Origin: Streptomyces sp. RFCAC02 | GTDB taxonomy: Bacteria; Actinomycetota; Actinomycetes; Streptomycetales; Streptomycetaceae | Assembly (NCBI RefSeq): GCF_004193175.1 | Contig: NZ_SAUH01000001.1 | Span: 3,426,001-3,490,000 of the forward strand | Length of the DNA: 64,000 bases | Direction of reading: 5' to 3' | In this document: positions 9,388-17,370 of the stretch, piece by piece | Layout of the letters: each line of letters opens with the position of its first letter | Position numbering within the stretch: position 1 is the first letter of the stretch | Notes under the pieces: generated by a model | The model's database searches: none | Told to the model about the DNA's origin: nothing | What the model saw: only the letters and a program-made list of their open reading frames with translations | Made by a program: the position numbers and the translations under genes

Positions 9388-10119
9388 TCAGTGGTGGTCG
9401 CGCGCGGTGGCGCCGGCGTTCTTGCGGGGGCCGGCACCGCCGCCCGTGCCGAAGAAGTCGAAGCCTCCGCCGGTGCGCTGGATCGGCGTGGTGACGCGGG
9501 GGGACGGGGGGAGCTGGCGGCGTTCCCCGGCAGCAGGGGCCGGAACCGGCTCGGGGGCGGGCGCCGGCCGGCCGAGGCGGCGGAGCGCCTCGTGGGCCTG
9601 GAGGTAGGTGAGCGGCGTGGGCGCGCCGGCCCGGGTGCGGTGGTCGGCCGCGCCCGTGGTGAGGGCGCGGGCCGGTTCCGCGGCCTCCAGGGCGAGGCGG
9701 CGGCGGCCCTCCAGGGCGCGGGCGCGTTCGCTCTCGGCCGTGGCGTAGCGGCGCAGCAGGTCGGCGTGCTCGGTGCGCAGCCTCCCCAGCTCCGCGCGCT
9801 TGGCGCCGACCTTCTCCTCCATGGCCGCGACCAGCTCGCGGGACTCCTCGACCTCGGCCTGCCGCTCCTCCAGCTGCCAGCTCAGGGACGCGGCGGACGC
9901 CTTCTCGCGGGCGACCCGGCGGCTCGCCTCCACGTCCCAGCGGCGCAGCAGGGCCGCGCCGGAGACGGCGGCGAACGCGGCCACCGCCGCCAGGACGCGC
10001 GCGGCCAGGATGTCGCCGACCAGCCATGTGGCGGCGGCGCACAGCAATGCCCCGCCGCCGAGCGCGGCCGGGATCAGCACACGGTGCAGCGCTGAATGAC
10101 GGTGACGTCCACGGGCCAT
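9388..10119 (-). CDS. Membrane-anchored coiled-coil protein, function unknown
   Basis: The 243-residue protein has two hydrophobic helices near residues 12-31 and 34-57, then a charged heptad-rich stretch from about 65 to 150 (EERQAEVEESRELVAAMEEK) that should form a coiled coil in the cytosol. A flexible Pro/Ala-rich tail ends with a Gly-rich segment around FDFFGTGGG. I do not recognise an enzymatic domain. It is convergent with folE. A TAGGTT box 6 nt before the ATG suggests a leaderless mRNA. The architecture is compatible with a scaffold or cell-envelope role, but that is a guess. Confidence 0.8.
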   Translation of the reverse strand: MARGRHRHSALHRVLIPAALGGGALLCAAATWLVGDILAARVLAAVAAFAAVSGAALLRRWDVEASRRVAREKASAASLSWQLEERQAEVEESRELVAAMEEKVGAKRAELGRLRTEHADLLRRYATAESERARALEGRRRLALEAAEPARALTTGAADHRTRAGAPTPLTYLQAHEALRRLGRPAPAPEPVPAPAAGERRQLPPSPRVTTPIQRTGGGFDFFGTGGGAGPRKNAGATARDHH

Positions 10120-10125
10120 GGTCGA

Positions 10126-10131
10126 AACCTA
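10126..10131 (-). promoter_or_regulatory. -10 element TAGGTT, predicted leaderless start
   Basis: On the minus strand TAGGTT ends 6 nt before the ATG at 10119. No Shine-Dalgarno motif is visible. Confidence 0.5.
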
Positions 10132-10223
10132 CCCGGATCGGAACGGGCCGGGGGAGTGGCCCCGGCCGGTTGTTCCCTGGTGGTTATCAACGGGCCGGCC
10201 GGGGCGCCCGGTGCGGCGGCGGC

Positions 10224-11210
10224 TCAGCCGTTCACCAGCCCCTGCTCGGTCAGGTAGTCGCGGGCGACGTCCTCGACCTGGCGGCGTTCGGCGTCGACCT
10301 GGCGGTTGAGGCCGATGAGGTCCTCGGTGGTGAGCGTCCCGGTGAGGCGGCCGAGCGCCTCGGCGATCTCCGGGTCGCCGGCGGACTCCGTGTTGAGGAC
10401 GGGCAGGAGGTTGTCGGCGAGCTGGAGCCGCTGGTCGTCCTCCAGCAGGACGAGGCCGAAGTCCTCCAGCGTCGCGTCGGTCGTGGTGACGAGGGCCATG
10501 TCGTCCTCGCCGTCCGCGACGGCCTGCTTCGACTGGACGGTGCCGACGCCGCGCGGGTCGATCTCGGTGATGTCGATGCCGTAGACCTCCTCAAGACCCG
10601 GCTCGCAGAACGGCCGCTCCGCGCACTCGTCGCCGGCGGCGAGCCGGATGGGCAGGCCGGTTTCACCCAGATCGGTGAGGGTTTCGAGGTCGTGCTCGGC
10701 CGCGAACTCCTCCGTGACGGCGAACGCGTTCTGGTCGACGGCCTCGCCCGCGTCCAGGACGGTGAGGCCGCGGGGCTCCGCCAGCTCGCGCAGCGCCGCC
10801 ACCGTCGCGTCCGCGTCGGAGGTGGCGACGGGCTCGGCGTCGGGGCCGTTGACCTTGGCGTTCAGGAACTCGGTGAATGTCGCGGCGTACTCGGGCACGA
10901 TGTCGATGCCGCCGCTCTCCAGCTCGGGCTCGTACAGCTCGCGGGCCTCGACCGTGGTCACCTCGGTGTCGTAGCCGGCGTCCGCGAGGATCTGGGCGTA
11001 CAGCTCGGCCATGAGGGCCGCCTCGGTGAAGTTGGCGCCGCCGATGGTCAGCGAGCCGCGTGACGTGTCGCCGCCGGATGTCCCGCCGTCGCCACCGCCC
11101 TGTTCCTCCAGGCTCTCGCTGCCGCAGCCCGCGAGGCCCAGGGTGAGCGCGGTGACGGCTCCGATGGCCGTGAGGGCGGCGCGGCTGCGGCGTCCGGGTG
11201 TCGGGATCAC
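10224..11210 (-). CDS. Osmolyte (glycine betaine/choline-type) ABC transporter substrate-binding lipoprotein
   Basis: The N-terminus is a lipoprotein signal with the lipobox LAGC (Cys29), followed by an acidic/Gly-rich linker and an OpuAC-type periplasmic-binding domain beginning LTIGGANFTEAALMAELYAQ. That opening is typical of OpuBC/OsmF/YehZ-like receptors. The 328-residue length is normal. It is the last gene of a minus-strand operon, 3 nt after the second permease. The ligand could be betaine, choline, carnitine or ectoine; sequence alone does not decide. Confidence 0.88.
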   Translation of the reverse strand: MIPTPGRRSRAALTAIGAVTALTLGLAGCGSESLEEQGGGDGGTSGGDTSRGSLTIGGANFTEAALMAELYAQILADAGYDTEVTTVEARELYEPELESGGIDIVPEYAATFTEFLNAKVNGPDAEPVATSDADATVAALRELAEPRGLTVLDAGEAVDQNAFAVTEEFAAEHDLETLTDLGETGLPIRLAAGDECAERPFCEPGLEEVYGIDITEIDPRGVGTVQSKQAVADGEDDMALVTTTDATLEDFGLVLLEDDQRLQLADNLLPVLNTESAGDPEIAEALGRLTGTLTTEDLIGLNRQVDAERRQVEDVARDYLTEQGLVNG

Positions 11211-11213
11211 GTG

Positions 11214-11915
11214 TTATCTCCGTCCGGTGGGTTCGGGCGTGGGAGTGCTGCGGCGCGGCGCCAGGAGGCGCTGCGCGAGGACGAGGACGCCCTCGACGGC
11301 GAGGGCGAGCAGGGCGACGAGGACGGCCCCGGCGACCACCTGTCCGGTGCGGTAGGTGGCGAAGCCCGCGGTGATGATGCGGCCGAGGCCGCCGCCGCCG
11401 GGCAGTGCGGCGAGGGTGGCCGTCGCGACGATCTGGACGGCGGCCGTACGGACACCCGTCATGATCATCGGGAACGCGAGGGGGACCTCGACGCGGGCGA
11501 GGAGCTGACCGCGCGTCATCCCCATGCCGCGGGCGGCCTGCACGACGTCCCGGTCGGCCGTCGAGACGCCGACGTACGCGTTGGTCAGCAGCGGGGGCAC
11601 GGCGAACAGGACGAGCGCGATGACGGTCGGCAGGTCCCCGTGGCGTCCGAGCGGGCCGATGGTGAGCACGACGAGGACGGCGAAGGTGGGGACCGCGCGT
11701 CCGGCGTTGGAGAGGTTGACGGCGAGCGCGCCGCCGAACCTCCGGCCGCCGCCGTGGCCGAGCCACAGGGCGAGGGGCAGGGCGATGGCGCACGAGACGG
11801 CGAGGCAGAGGACGGTGAGCTGGAGGTGCTCGGCGAGGCGGTGGGTGATGCCGGCGGGTCCCGACCAGTTGGCGCCGTCGGTCAGCCAGTTCCAGGCGTC
11901 GTTGATCGCTCCCAT
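11214..11915 (-). CDS. Osmolyte ABC transporter permease 2 (OpuBB/OpuBD type)
   Basis: A 233-residue inner-membrane permease with about five to six spans and a BPD_transp_1 core. The EAA-type loop that contacts the ATPase is seen around QAARGMGMTRGQLLARVEVP, and AAVQIVATATLAALPGGGGLGRII follows, as in OpuCB/ProW relatives. It starts 1 nt after the stop of the first permease, so the two are translationally linked, and it ends 3 nt before the binding-protein gene. The pair of different permease subunits is typical of the OpuB/OpuC and YehW/YehY layouts. Confidence 0.9.
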   Translation of the reverse strand: MGAINDAWNWLTDGANWSGPAGITHRLAEHLQLTVLCLAVSCAIALPLALWLGHGGGRRFGGALAVNLSNAGRAVPTFAVLVVLTIGPLGRHGDLPTVIALVLFAVPPLLTNAYVGVSTADRDVVQAARGMGMTRGQLLARVEVPLAFPMIMTGVRTAAVQIVATATLAALPGGGGLGRIITAGFATYRTGQVVAGAVLVALLALAVEGVLVLAQRLLAPRRSTPTPEPTGRR

Positions 11916-11916
11916 G

Positions 11917-12666
11917 TCACACCGTCCCCGCGGTCGTGGCGGTGGCGGTGGGTGTGTCGGGCGCGGCGGGTCCGCGTCGTCCGCGCCGCCGTCCGGCCCT
12001 GGTCCAGGGCGTGAGGAGGCGCTGCACGAGCAGCAGCAGGAGGTCGGCGGCGACCGCGAGCAGCACGCACAGGACGGACGCGGTGAGGACCTGGGCCTTG
12101 AAGTAGCTGTCCATGCCGCTGTAGATGAGGTCGCCGAGCCCGCCGTGGCCGACGATGGCGCCGACGGTGGTGAGGGAGACGGCCGAGACGGCGGCGATCC
12201 GCACGCCGGCGACGATGGCCGGCAGGGCGAGGGGCAGTTCGACGGTGAGCAGGAGCCGTGTCCGCCCGTAGCCGAGGCCCCGGGCGGCCTCCCTCGCCTC
12301 CTCGGGGACGGCGCGCAGGCCCTCCAGCGTGTTGCGCACGAGGACGGTGAGCGAGTAGAGGACGAGGCCGCACACGACGACGGACGCCGAGATCCCGAAG
12401 AAGGGCAGCAGCAGGGCGTACATGGCGAGCGACGGCACGGTGTAGAGGACGGTGGTGAGACCGAGGATGCCGCCGGCGGCCAGGCGTCCCCGGCGCGCCA
12501 GCAGCGCGAGGGGGAACGAGACGACGAGCGCGATGCCGACGGCGGTGGCCGCGATGACGATGTGTTCGAGGGTGGCGTCGGTCAACTCGTCCGCGCGGTC
12601 GCGGACGTACTCGCCGCAGATCCACGCGTTCGCCCGCAGGCAGTCCGCCCCGCTCGCCGTACTCAT
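11917..12666 (-). CDS. Osmolyte ABC transporter permease 1 (OpuBB/OpuBD type)
   Basis: A 249-residue membrane permease with an EAA loop at REAARGLGYGRTRLLLTVELP and the downstream AISAVSL-type helix (IAAVSAVSLTTVGAIVGHGG). It is the first gene of the minus-strand operon and starts only 32 bp from the divergent ATPase gene. TAGGGT lies 8 nt before its ATG and no clear Shine-Dalgarno motif is present. The N-terminus includes DCLRANAWICGEYVRDR, an amphipathic extracytoplasmic segment before the first span. Confidence 0.9.
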   Translation of the reverse strand: MSTASGADCLRANAWICGEYVRDRADELTDATLEHIVIAATAVGIALVVSFPLALLARRGRLAAGGILGLTTVLYTVPSLAMYALLLPFFGISASVVVCGLVLYSLTVLVRNTLEGLRAVPEEAREAARGLGYGRTRLLLTVELPLALPAIVAGVRIAAVSAVSLTTVGAIVGHGGLGDLIYSGMDSYFKAQVLTASVLCVLLAVAADLLLLLVQRLLTPWTRAGRRRGRRGPAAPDTPTATATTAGTV

Positions 12667-12698
12667 GGGAAACGACCCTAGCCCGTAAATCTGACAGG
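12667..12698. promoter_or_regulatory. Compact 32-bp divergent promoter region of the osmolyte transporter
   Basis: Only 32 bp separate the start codons of permease 1 (minus) and the ATPase (plus). On the minus strand TAGGGT lies 8 nt before the ATG. On the plus strand GTAAATCTGACAGG precedes ATG 12699. Any two promoters here must overlap the start regions of both genes, so the RNAs are probably leaderless or nearly so and jointly controlled. Confidence 0.5.
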
Positions 12699-13883
12699 AT
12701 GATGAACATGCTGCAGTTCGAGCACGTCTCCAAGCGCTACCCGGACGGCACCCTCGCCGTCGACGACCTGGACCTGACGGTCGCCGAGGGCGAGATCGTG
12801 ACCCTCGTCGGCCCCTCGGGCTGTGGCAAGACCACCACGATGCGCATGGTGAACCGCCTGGAGGAACCCACCTCCGGGCGCATCCTCCTGAACGGCGAGG
12901 ACATCGCGGGCCTCGATCCGGTGCGGCTGCGCCGCCGCATCGGCTACGTCATCCAGCAGGTCGGCCTCTTCCCGCACCGCACGGTCCTCGACAACACCGC
13001 CACGGTCCTGGTGCTGCTGGGCGAACGCCGCGCCGCCGCCCGGCGCCGCGCCGCCGAACTCCTCGACCTCGTCGGCCTCGACCCCACGACGTACGGCGGC
13101 CGCTACCCCGACCAGCTCTCCGGCGGCCAGCGGCAGCGCGTCGGCGTCGCCCGCGCCCTGGCCGCCGACCCGCCGGTCCTGCTGATGGACGAGCCGTTCG
13201 GCGCCGTCGACCCGGTGGTGCGCGAGCGGCTGCAGAACGAGTTCCTGCGGCTCCAGTCGGAGATGCGCAAGACCGTCCTGTTCGTCACGCACGACATCGA
13301 GGAGGCCGTACGGCTCGGCGACCGCATGGCGGTGTTCGGGCAGGGCCGGGTCGAACAGTTCGACACGCCGGCCGCCGTGCTCGGCGCGCCCGCCAGTGAC
13401 TACGTGGCGTCGTTCGTCGGCAGCGACCGCGGGCTGAAGCGGCTGTCCGTCACCCCCGTCGAACCCGGCGACATCGAGGTGCCGCCCGTCGTCCGCCTCA
13501 CCGACACCATGGCCGCTGCCGCCGCCGGGATGCGCGAGGCCGGCGCGCGCTGGGCCGTCGTCCTCGACACCGACGACGGGCTGCACGGCTGGGTGCCCCT
13601 GCCCGACGGCGCCGGGAAGGCGCCCGACGGGCCGGTGTCGGCCCACGCACGCCGCATGGAGGCGTGGCTGCCGCTCGGCGCGTCCCTGAAGCAGGCGTTC
13701 GCCACGATGCTCCAGTACGACGCCGGCTGGATCGCCGTGCTCGACCCGGACGACGGCGACCGCTTCGTCGGCGTCCTCACACCGACCGGGCTGCACGAGG
13801 CGCTCCGCAGGTCCGTCGGCGCCGACGCCCGCGCGGTGGACCGCGCCGACGTCACCCTCGACACCGTGGCGTCGCTCCGCTGA
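12699..13883 (+). CDS. Osmolyte ABC transporter ATP-binding protein with CBS domains
   Basis: The 394-residue ATPase energises the divergent permease genes. Walker A is GPSGCGKTT, the Q-loop is [13 protein letters not shown], the signature is LSGGQRQR and Walker [13 protein letters not shown]. After about residue 240 comes a CBS-like pair ([19 protein letters not shown] and later [16 protein letters not shown]), which in OpuA/OpuC ATPases senses ionic strength or nucleotides. Starts at 12699, 12702 and 12708 are all possible ([10 protein letters not shown]). The stop is 13 bp from the convergent DUF3180 gene. Confidence 0.93.
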   Translation: MMNMLQFEHVSKRYPDGTLAVDDLDLTVAEGEIVTLVGPSGCGKTTTMRMVNRLEEPTSGRILLNGEDIAGLDPVRLRRRIGYVIQQVGLFPHRTVLDNTATVLVLLGERRAAARRRAAELLDLVGLDPTTYGGRYPDQLSGGQRQRVGVARALAADPPVLLMDEPFGAVDPVVRERLQNEFLRLQSEMRKTVLFVTHDIEEAVRLGDRMAVFGQGRVEQFDTPAAVLGAPASDYVASFVGSDRGLKRLSVTPVEPGDIEVPPVVRLTDTMAAAAAGMREAGARWAVVLDTDDGLHGWVPLPDGAGKAPDGPVSAHARRMEAWLPLGASLKQAFATMLQYDAGWIAVLDPDDGDRFVGVLTPTGLHEALRRSVGADARAVDRADVTLDTVASLR

Positions 13884-13895
13884 CCACCCGGCGCC

Positions 13896-14399
13896 TCACA
13901 CGGGCGACCGCATCGGGCCGTGCCCGCCGTCCTCGTCGTCGTCACCGTCCGGCAGGCGGCACACCCGCTCCAGCAGCAGCGCGGCGGCCACGACACCGGC
14001 CGCCGCGAGCACCGCGAGCCCGGCGTACACCGCCTGGTCGCGGCGGTTCGCGACATCCAGCCGGTGGATCAGCAGGAACAGCCCGAACCCCCCGTACACG
14101 CCGCCCGCGAGCGCCGACACCAGCGCGCTCGCCTGCCCGAACAGCACCGCACGCGCCGCCATCAGACGGTCGACGGGCCGCGCGTCCGGCCGCCGCTCGC
14201 GCTGCGCCCGCAGCCGGGACCGCAGCGACAGCGCCGTGATCAGCAGCACGACCGCGACCATCCCGAGCACCACCGGCGCGAGCAGCGGCACCGCCGGCAG
14301 CGTCCGGTCCAGCGAGTCCCACAGCCCCGCGACGGCCCAGGCCAGGACGAGGGCGCCGGCGAACAGGCCGGCGAGCGTCCTGATCCGCAGTTGGTTCAC
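13896..14399 (-). CDS. DUF3180 family membrane protein
   Basis: The 167-residue protein has four hydrophobic helices (about 9-27, 37-57, 86-114 and 124-148), a basic loop between the second and third, and an acidic tail (DGDDDEDGG). This is the DUF3180 layout, a family almost always found beside folK in actinobacteria; its function is unknown. It lies 53 bp downstream of folK on the same strand and is likely co-transcribed with folB-folK. Confidence 0.85.
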   Translation of the reverse strand: MNQLRIRTLAGLFAGALVLAWAVAGLWDSLDRTLPAVPLLAPVVLGMVAVVLLITALSLRSRLRAQRERRPDARPVDRLMAARAVLFGQASALVSALAGGVYGGFGLFLLIHRLDVANRRDQAVYAGLAVLAAAGVVAAALLLERVCRLPDGDDDEDGGHGPMRSPV

Positions 14400-14452
14400 A
14401 GCGTTCCGTGCCTGCCTCGGTCGTCGCGTCGGGGATGCGTCGTCCGGCCGGT

Positions 14453-15064
14453 TCAGTCGGGGACGACCAGCGTCAGGTCGGGACGCGGCCGTACGCCCTC
14501 GGCGCCGAGCGCCGCGAGCAGCGCCGCCGCCGCACCGTGCCCCGGCACCTCCGCGTCCGGATCGACGTCAAGCCAGGGTACGAGAACGAACGCCCGCTCG
14601 TGCGCGCGGGGATGGGGCAGCGTGAGCGCCGGGTCGCCCGACGTCACGCCCTGGTACGCGACGATGTCGACGTCCAGCGTCCGCGGCCCCCACCGGGTGT
14701 CGCGGATCCGCTTGAACGCCTCCTCGATCGCGTGGGCGCGCTCCAGCAGCGAGGCGGGCGGCAGGGTCGTCTTCACGAGGACCACGGCGTTGAAGTAGGT
14801 GGGCTGGCTGCCCGGGTCCACGCCCCACGGCTCGGTCTCGTAGACCGGTGAGACGGCCTTGACCCGTACGCCGGGCGTCTCCTCCAGGGCGTCCAGGGCT
14901 CCCTGGAGGGTGTCCAGGCGGTTGCCGAGGTTGCTCCCGAGGGAGAGGACGGCGCGTTTCGGGTTGTGCAGGGTCGCGTCGGCGGCATCCACCTGCCGGA
15001 CGACGGACGCGGGCACCGGCTGGACGGTCGGGTCGGGGGATGAGGCGGCATTCTGGGGGGTCAT
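14453..15064 (-). CDS. folK: 2-amino-4-hydroxy-6-hydroxymethyldihydropteridine diphosphokinase
   Basis: HPPK transfers pyrophosphate from ATP to hydroxymethyl-dihydropterin, the step before FolP. The motifs SLGSNLGNR near the N-terminus and RWGPRTLDVDIV (HPPK signature with the two metal-binding Asp residues) are present. ATG 15064 overlaps the folB stop in an ATGA arrangement, which fixes this start and implies translational coupling. It gives 203 residues with a 35-residue Ala/Pro/Val-rich N-terminal extension before the conserved core, a common actinobacterial feature. Confidence 0.95.
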   Translation of the reverse strand: MTPQNAASSPDPTVQPVPASVVRQVDAADATLHNPKRAVLSLGSNLGNRLDTLQGALDALEETPGVRVKAVSPVYETEPWGVDPGSQPTYFNAVVLVKTTLPPASLLERAHAIEEAFKRIRDTRWGPRTLDVDIVAYQGVTSGDPALTLPHPRAHERAFVLVPWLDVDPDAEVPGHGAAAALLAALGAEGVRPRPDLTLVVPD

Positions 15065-15429
15065 GCTCGGCTCCGCTTGATGGTGATGGTCACGTCGTCG
15101 AAGGGAACGGTGATCGGCGCCTCTGGCTTGTGCACCGTGACCTCGGCCTCGATGACCGCCTCGTGGGCGAGGCACCGGTCGGCCACCCGCTGGGCCAGCG
15201 TTTCCAGCAGGTCACAGGGTTCGCCGGTGACGACGGCGGTGACCTGTTCGGCCAGCACGCCGTAGTCCACGGTCCGCGCGAGGTCGTCGGACGCGGCGGC
15301 CGGGCGGGTGTCGAGGCCGAGGACGACATCGACGACGAACGTCTGTCCTTCCTCACGTTCCCTCGGAAGGACCCCGTGAAAGCCTCTGCCTCGCAGTCCG
15401 CGCAGGGCGATACGGTCCACGGCGCTCAC
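15061..15429 (-). CDS. folB: Dihydroneopterin aldolase
   Basis: FolB cleaves 7,8-dihydroneopterin to hydroxymethyl-dihydropterin and glycolaldehyde. The 122-residue length and the landmarks RIALRGLRGRGFHGVLPRER, the VDYGVLA segment and the C-terminal VTVHKPEAPI (with the conserved catalytic Lys) fit the family well. It overlaps folK by 4 nt and is divergent from folP with 174 bp between starts, so the two folate transcription units share one control region. Confidence 0.95.
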   Translation of the reverse strand: MSAVDRIALRGLRGRGFHGVLPREREEGQTFVVDVVLGLDTRPAAASDDLARTVDYGVLAEQVTAVVTGEPCDLLETLAQRVADRCLAHEAVIEAEVTVHKPEAPITVPFDDVTITIKRSRA

Positions 15430-15591
15430 TTCCTCTCACTCCGCTCACCGGCCTCCCGGCCGTCGGTCCCGGCGGCCGGTGCGGCCCCCACGGCATTCGA
15501 ATCTACCTGCGAGGGGCCGACGCCCTCCGTCAGCGCCGCCCGGCCGCGCGATGTTCCCGCCCGGCCGCGCGGCGGTGCGGACCGAAGCCCC

Positions 15592-15597
15592 TACCCT
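15592..15597 (+). promoter_or_regulatory. -10 element TACCCT, predicted leaderless start of folP
   Basis: TACCCT matches TANNNT and ends 6 nt before ATG 15604. No Shine-Dalgarno motif lies between. Confidence 0.5.
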
Positions 15598-15603
15598 GGT
15601 CGC

Positions 15604-16461
15604 ATGAGCAGCGCGCACGGCCAGGTGACAGGACTTCCCGCGTGGGACCGCTGCGCGGTGATGGGGGTGGTCAACGTCACCCCCGACTCGTTCTCCGACG
15701 GCGGCCGCTGGTTCGACACCGGGCGGGCGGTCAAGCACGGGCTCGACCTCGCCGGCGAGGGCGCCGACCTCATCGACGTCGGCGGCGAGTCCACGCGGCC
15801 GGGCGCCAGCCGGGTGGACGAGGACGAGGAGCTGCGGCGCGTCGTCCCGGTCGTGCGGGCGCTGGCCGCCGAGGGCCTCGTGGTCAGCGTGGACACCATG
15901 CGCGCCTCCGTCGCCGAGCGGTCGGTGGCGGCCGGCGCGCGCCTGGTCAACGACGTGAGCGGCGGGCGCGCCGACCCGGCGATGGTGCCGGCCGTCGCCG
16001 CGGCGGGCGTCCCGTTCGTCGTCATGCACTGGCGCGGCCAGAGCATCGACATGAACGACCGCGCCCGCTACACGGACGTCGTCGCCGAGGTGACGGACGA
16101 GCTGCGGCGCGCCCTGGACGCGGCCGTCGCCGGGGGCATCGCGGCCGACCGGCTGATCGCCGATCCCGGGCTCGGCTTCGCGAAGCGGGCGGACCACGAC
16201 CTGGCGCTCGTCGCGGCGACGGCCCGCCTGCGCGCCGGGCTCGGCAGGCCGCTGCTGGTCGCGGCGTCGCGGAAACGGTTCCTCGGCCGCGTCCTGGCCG
16301 GCCCGGACGGCGAGCCGCCGCGCGCCAGGGAGCGGGACGCGGCCACGGCGGCCGTCACCGCGCTGGCCGCGGCCGCCGGCGCCTGGGCGGTCCGGGTGCA
16401 CGAGGTGCGGGCCAGCGCCGACGCGGTACGGGTCGTCCGCGCCGTCGGGGCCGCCGCGTGA
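15604..16461 (+). CDS. folP: Dihydropteroate synthase
   Basis: FolP condenses the pterin pyrophosphate with p-aminobenzoate and is the target of sulfonamides. The 285-residue TIM-barrel protein shows VMGVVNVTPDSFSDGG, DVGGESTRPGA, LVNDVSGG, VVMHWRG, DPGLGFAK and AASRKRFLG, all family landmarks for pterin and pABA binding. ATG 15604 follows a TACCCT box by 6 nt. The stop overlaps the start of the NTF2-like gene (GTGA). Confidence 0.96.
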   Translation: MSSAHGQVTGLPAWDRCAVMGVVNVTPDSFSDGGRWFDTGRAVKHGLDLAGEGADLIDVGGESTRPGASRVDEDEELRRVVPVVRALAAEGLVVSVDTMRASVAERSVAAGARLVNDVSGGRADPAMVPAVAAAGVPFVVMHWRGQSIDMNDRARYTDVVAEVTDELRRALDAAVAGGIAADRLIADPGLGFAKRADHDLALVAATARLRAGLGRPLLVAASRKRFLGRVLAGPDGEPPRARERDAATAAVTALAAAAGAWAVRVHEVRASADAVRVVRAVGAAA

Positions 16462-16994
16462 CGCCCGGGGGCGGCGCGGAGTCCGACGCCGCGGCCGTCG
16501 CGGCCGCCAACACGGCGTTCTACGAGGCCGTCGAGCGGGCCGACATCGACCTGCTTGACGCGCTGTGGCTGGACGACGAGGAGATCTCCGTCGTCCACCC
16601 CGGCTGGCCGGTGATCCGGGGGCGCGGCGAGGTGCTGCGCAGCTACGCGCTGATCATGGCGAACACCGAGTACATCCAGTTCTTCCTGACGGACGTCGAG
16701 GTGTCCGTGCGCGGTGGCACCGCCGTCGCCACGTGCACCGAGAACATCCTGAGCGGCGGTCCGGCGGAGGACGGCGGTGCCATGGGGCCGCTGGTCGGCG
16801 GCCTCGTGGTCGCGACGAACGTCTTCCGCCGCGCCCCGGGCGGCGGCTGGCGCCTGTGGTCGCACCACGGTTCGCCGGTGCTGGTGGACCGGGACGACGA
16901 GGAGGCCGCGGCGGCGCCGGAGGCGGGCGCCGTGGAGGGCGAACGTCCGGAACCCGGCGAGCCCGGCCCCCGGGAGGACCCCGGCCCGGCCTGA
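16458..16994 (+). CDS. NTF2-like (SnoaL/ketosteroid isomerase fold) protein
   Basis: The 178-residue protein has an NTF2-fold core over residues 1-145: helix NTAFYEAVERADIDLLDALW, then WLDDEEISVVHPG, RGEVLRSYALIMAN and a closing strand WRLWSHHGSPV. The tail after that is acidic, Pro/Glu-rich and probably disordered. Start GTG overlaps the folP stop by 4 nt, so translation is coupled. Family members next to folP are common in actinobacteria, but no reaction is established. It may be a folate-pathway accessory protein; that is inference from position. Confidence 0.85.
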   Translation: MTPGGGAESDAAAVAAANTAFYEAVERADIDLLDALWLDDEEISVVHPGWPVIRGRGEVLRSYALIMANTEYIQFFLTDVEVSVRGGTAVATCTENILSGGPAEDGGAMGPLVGGLVVATNVFRRAPGGGWRLWSHHGSPVLVDRDDEEAAAAPEAGAVEGERPEPGEPGPREDPGPA

Positions 16995-17030
16995 CCGCGT
17001 ACGGCGCCCGACCGCGCGTGCGGACAGACC

Positions 17031-17294
17031 CTAGCGGGTGCGCAGGCTCCTGACGTATCGGACGGAGTCCGCCAGTGGCGCGCCCGGGTGGGCGTCGCGC
17101 ACCGCCTTGACGGCCCGGATCTCGCCCTCGCGGTCACGGACGGCGCGGATCGCGTCGCCGTCCACCGCGGCGCTGAAGGCCGCGAAACTCGCGAACCGCC
17201 GCCGGTGCGCCCGTGCGCGGGACCGCTGGGTGCCGCCTGCGGCGAGAAGCACGGCGCCGGCGACCAGGATCCCGGCCGTCTCGGTGTCGATCAT
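17031..17294 (-). CDS. Small single-span membrane protein, function unknown
   Basis: The 87-residue protein begins with a hydrophobic helix (TAGILVAGAVLLAAGGTQ) followed by a strongly basic stretch (RSRARAHRRRF) and a soluble helical tail. ATG 17294 has GGGGAGG 7 nt upstream, better than the frame's longer start at 17327. No family recognised. It is convergent with the NTF2-like gene and lies 76 bp downstream of nothing on its own strand except the PH-domain pair ends at 17371, so it may have its own promoter. Confidence 0.6.
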   Translation of the reverse strand: MIDTETAGILVAGAVLLAAGGTQRSRARAHRRRFASFAAFSAAVDGDAIRAVRDREGEIRAVKAVRDAHPGAPLADSVRYVRSLRTR

Positions 17295-17370
17295 CTGGCT
17301 GCCTCCCCTGTCCGGACCGGGAAGCACGATACTGGCACGGCGCGGCGGCGGTCCTCGGTGCCCCGGTGAT

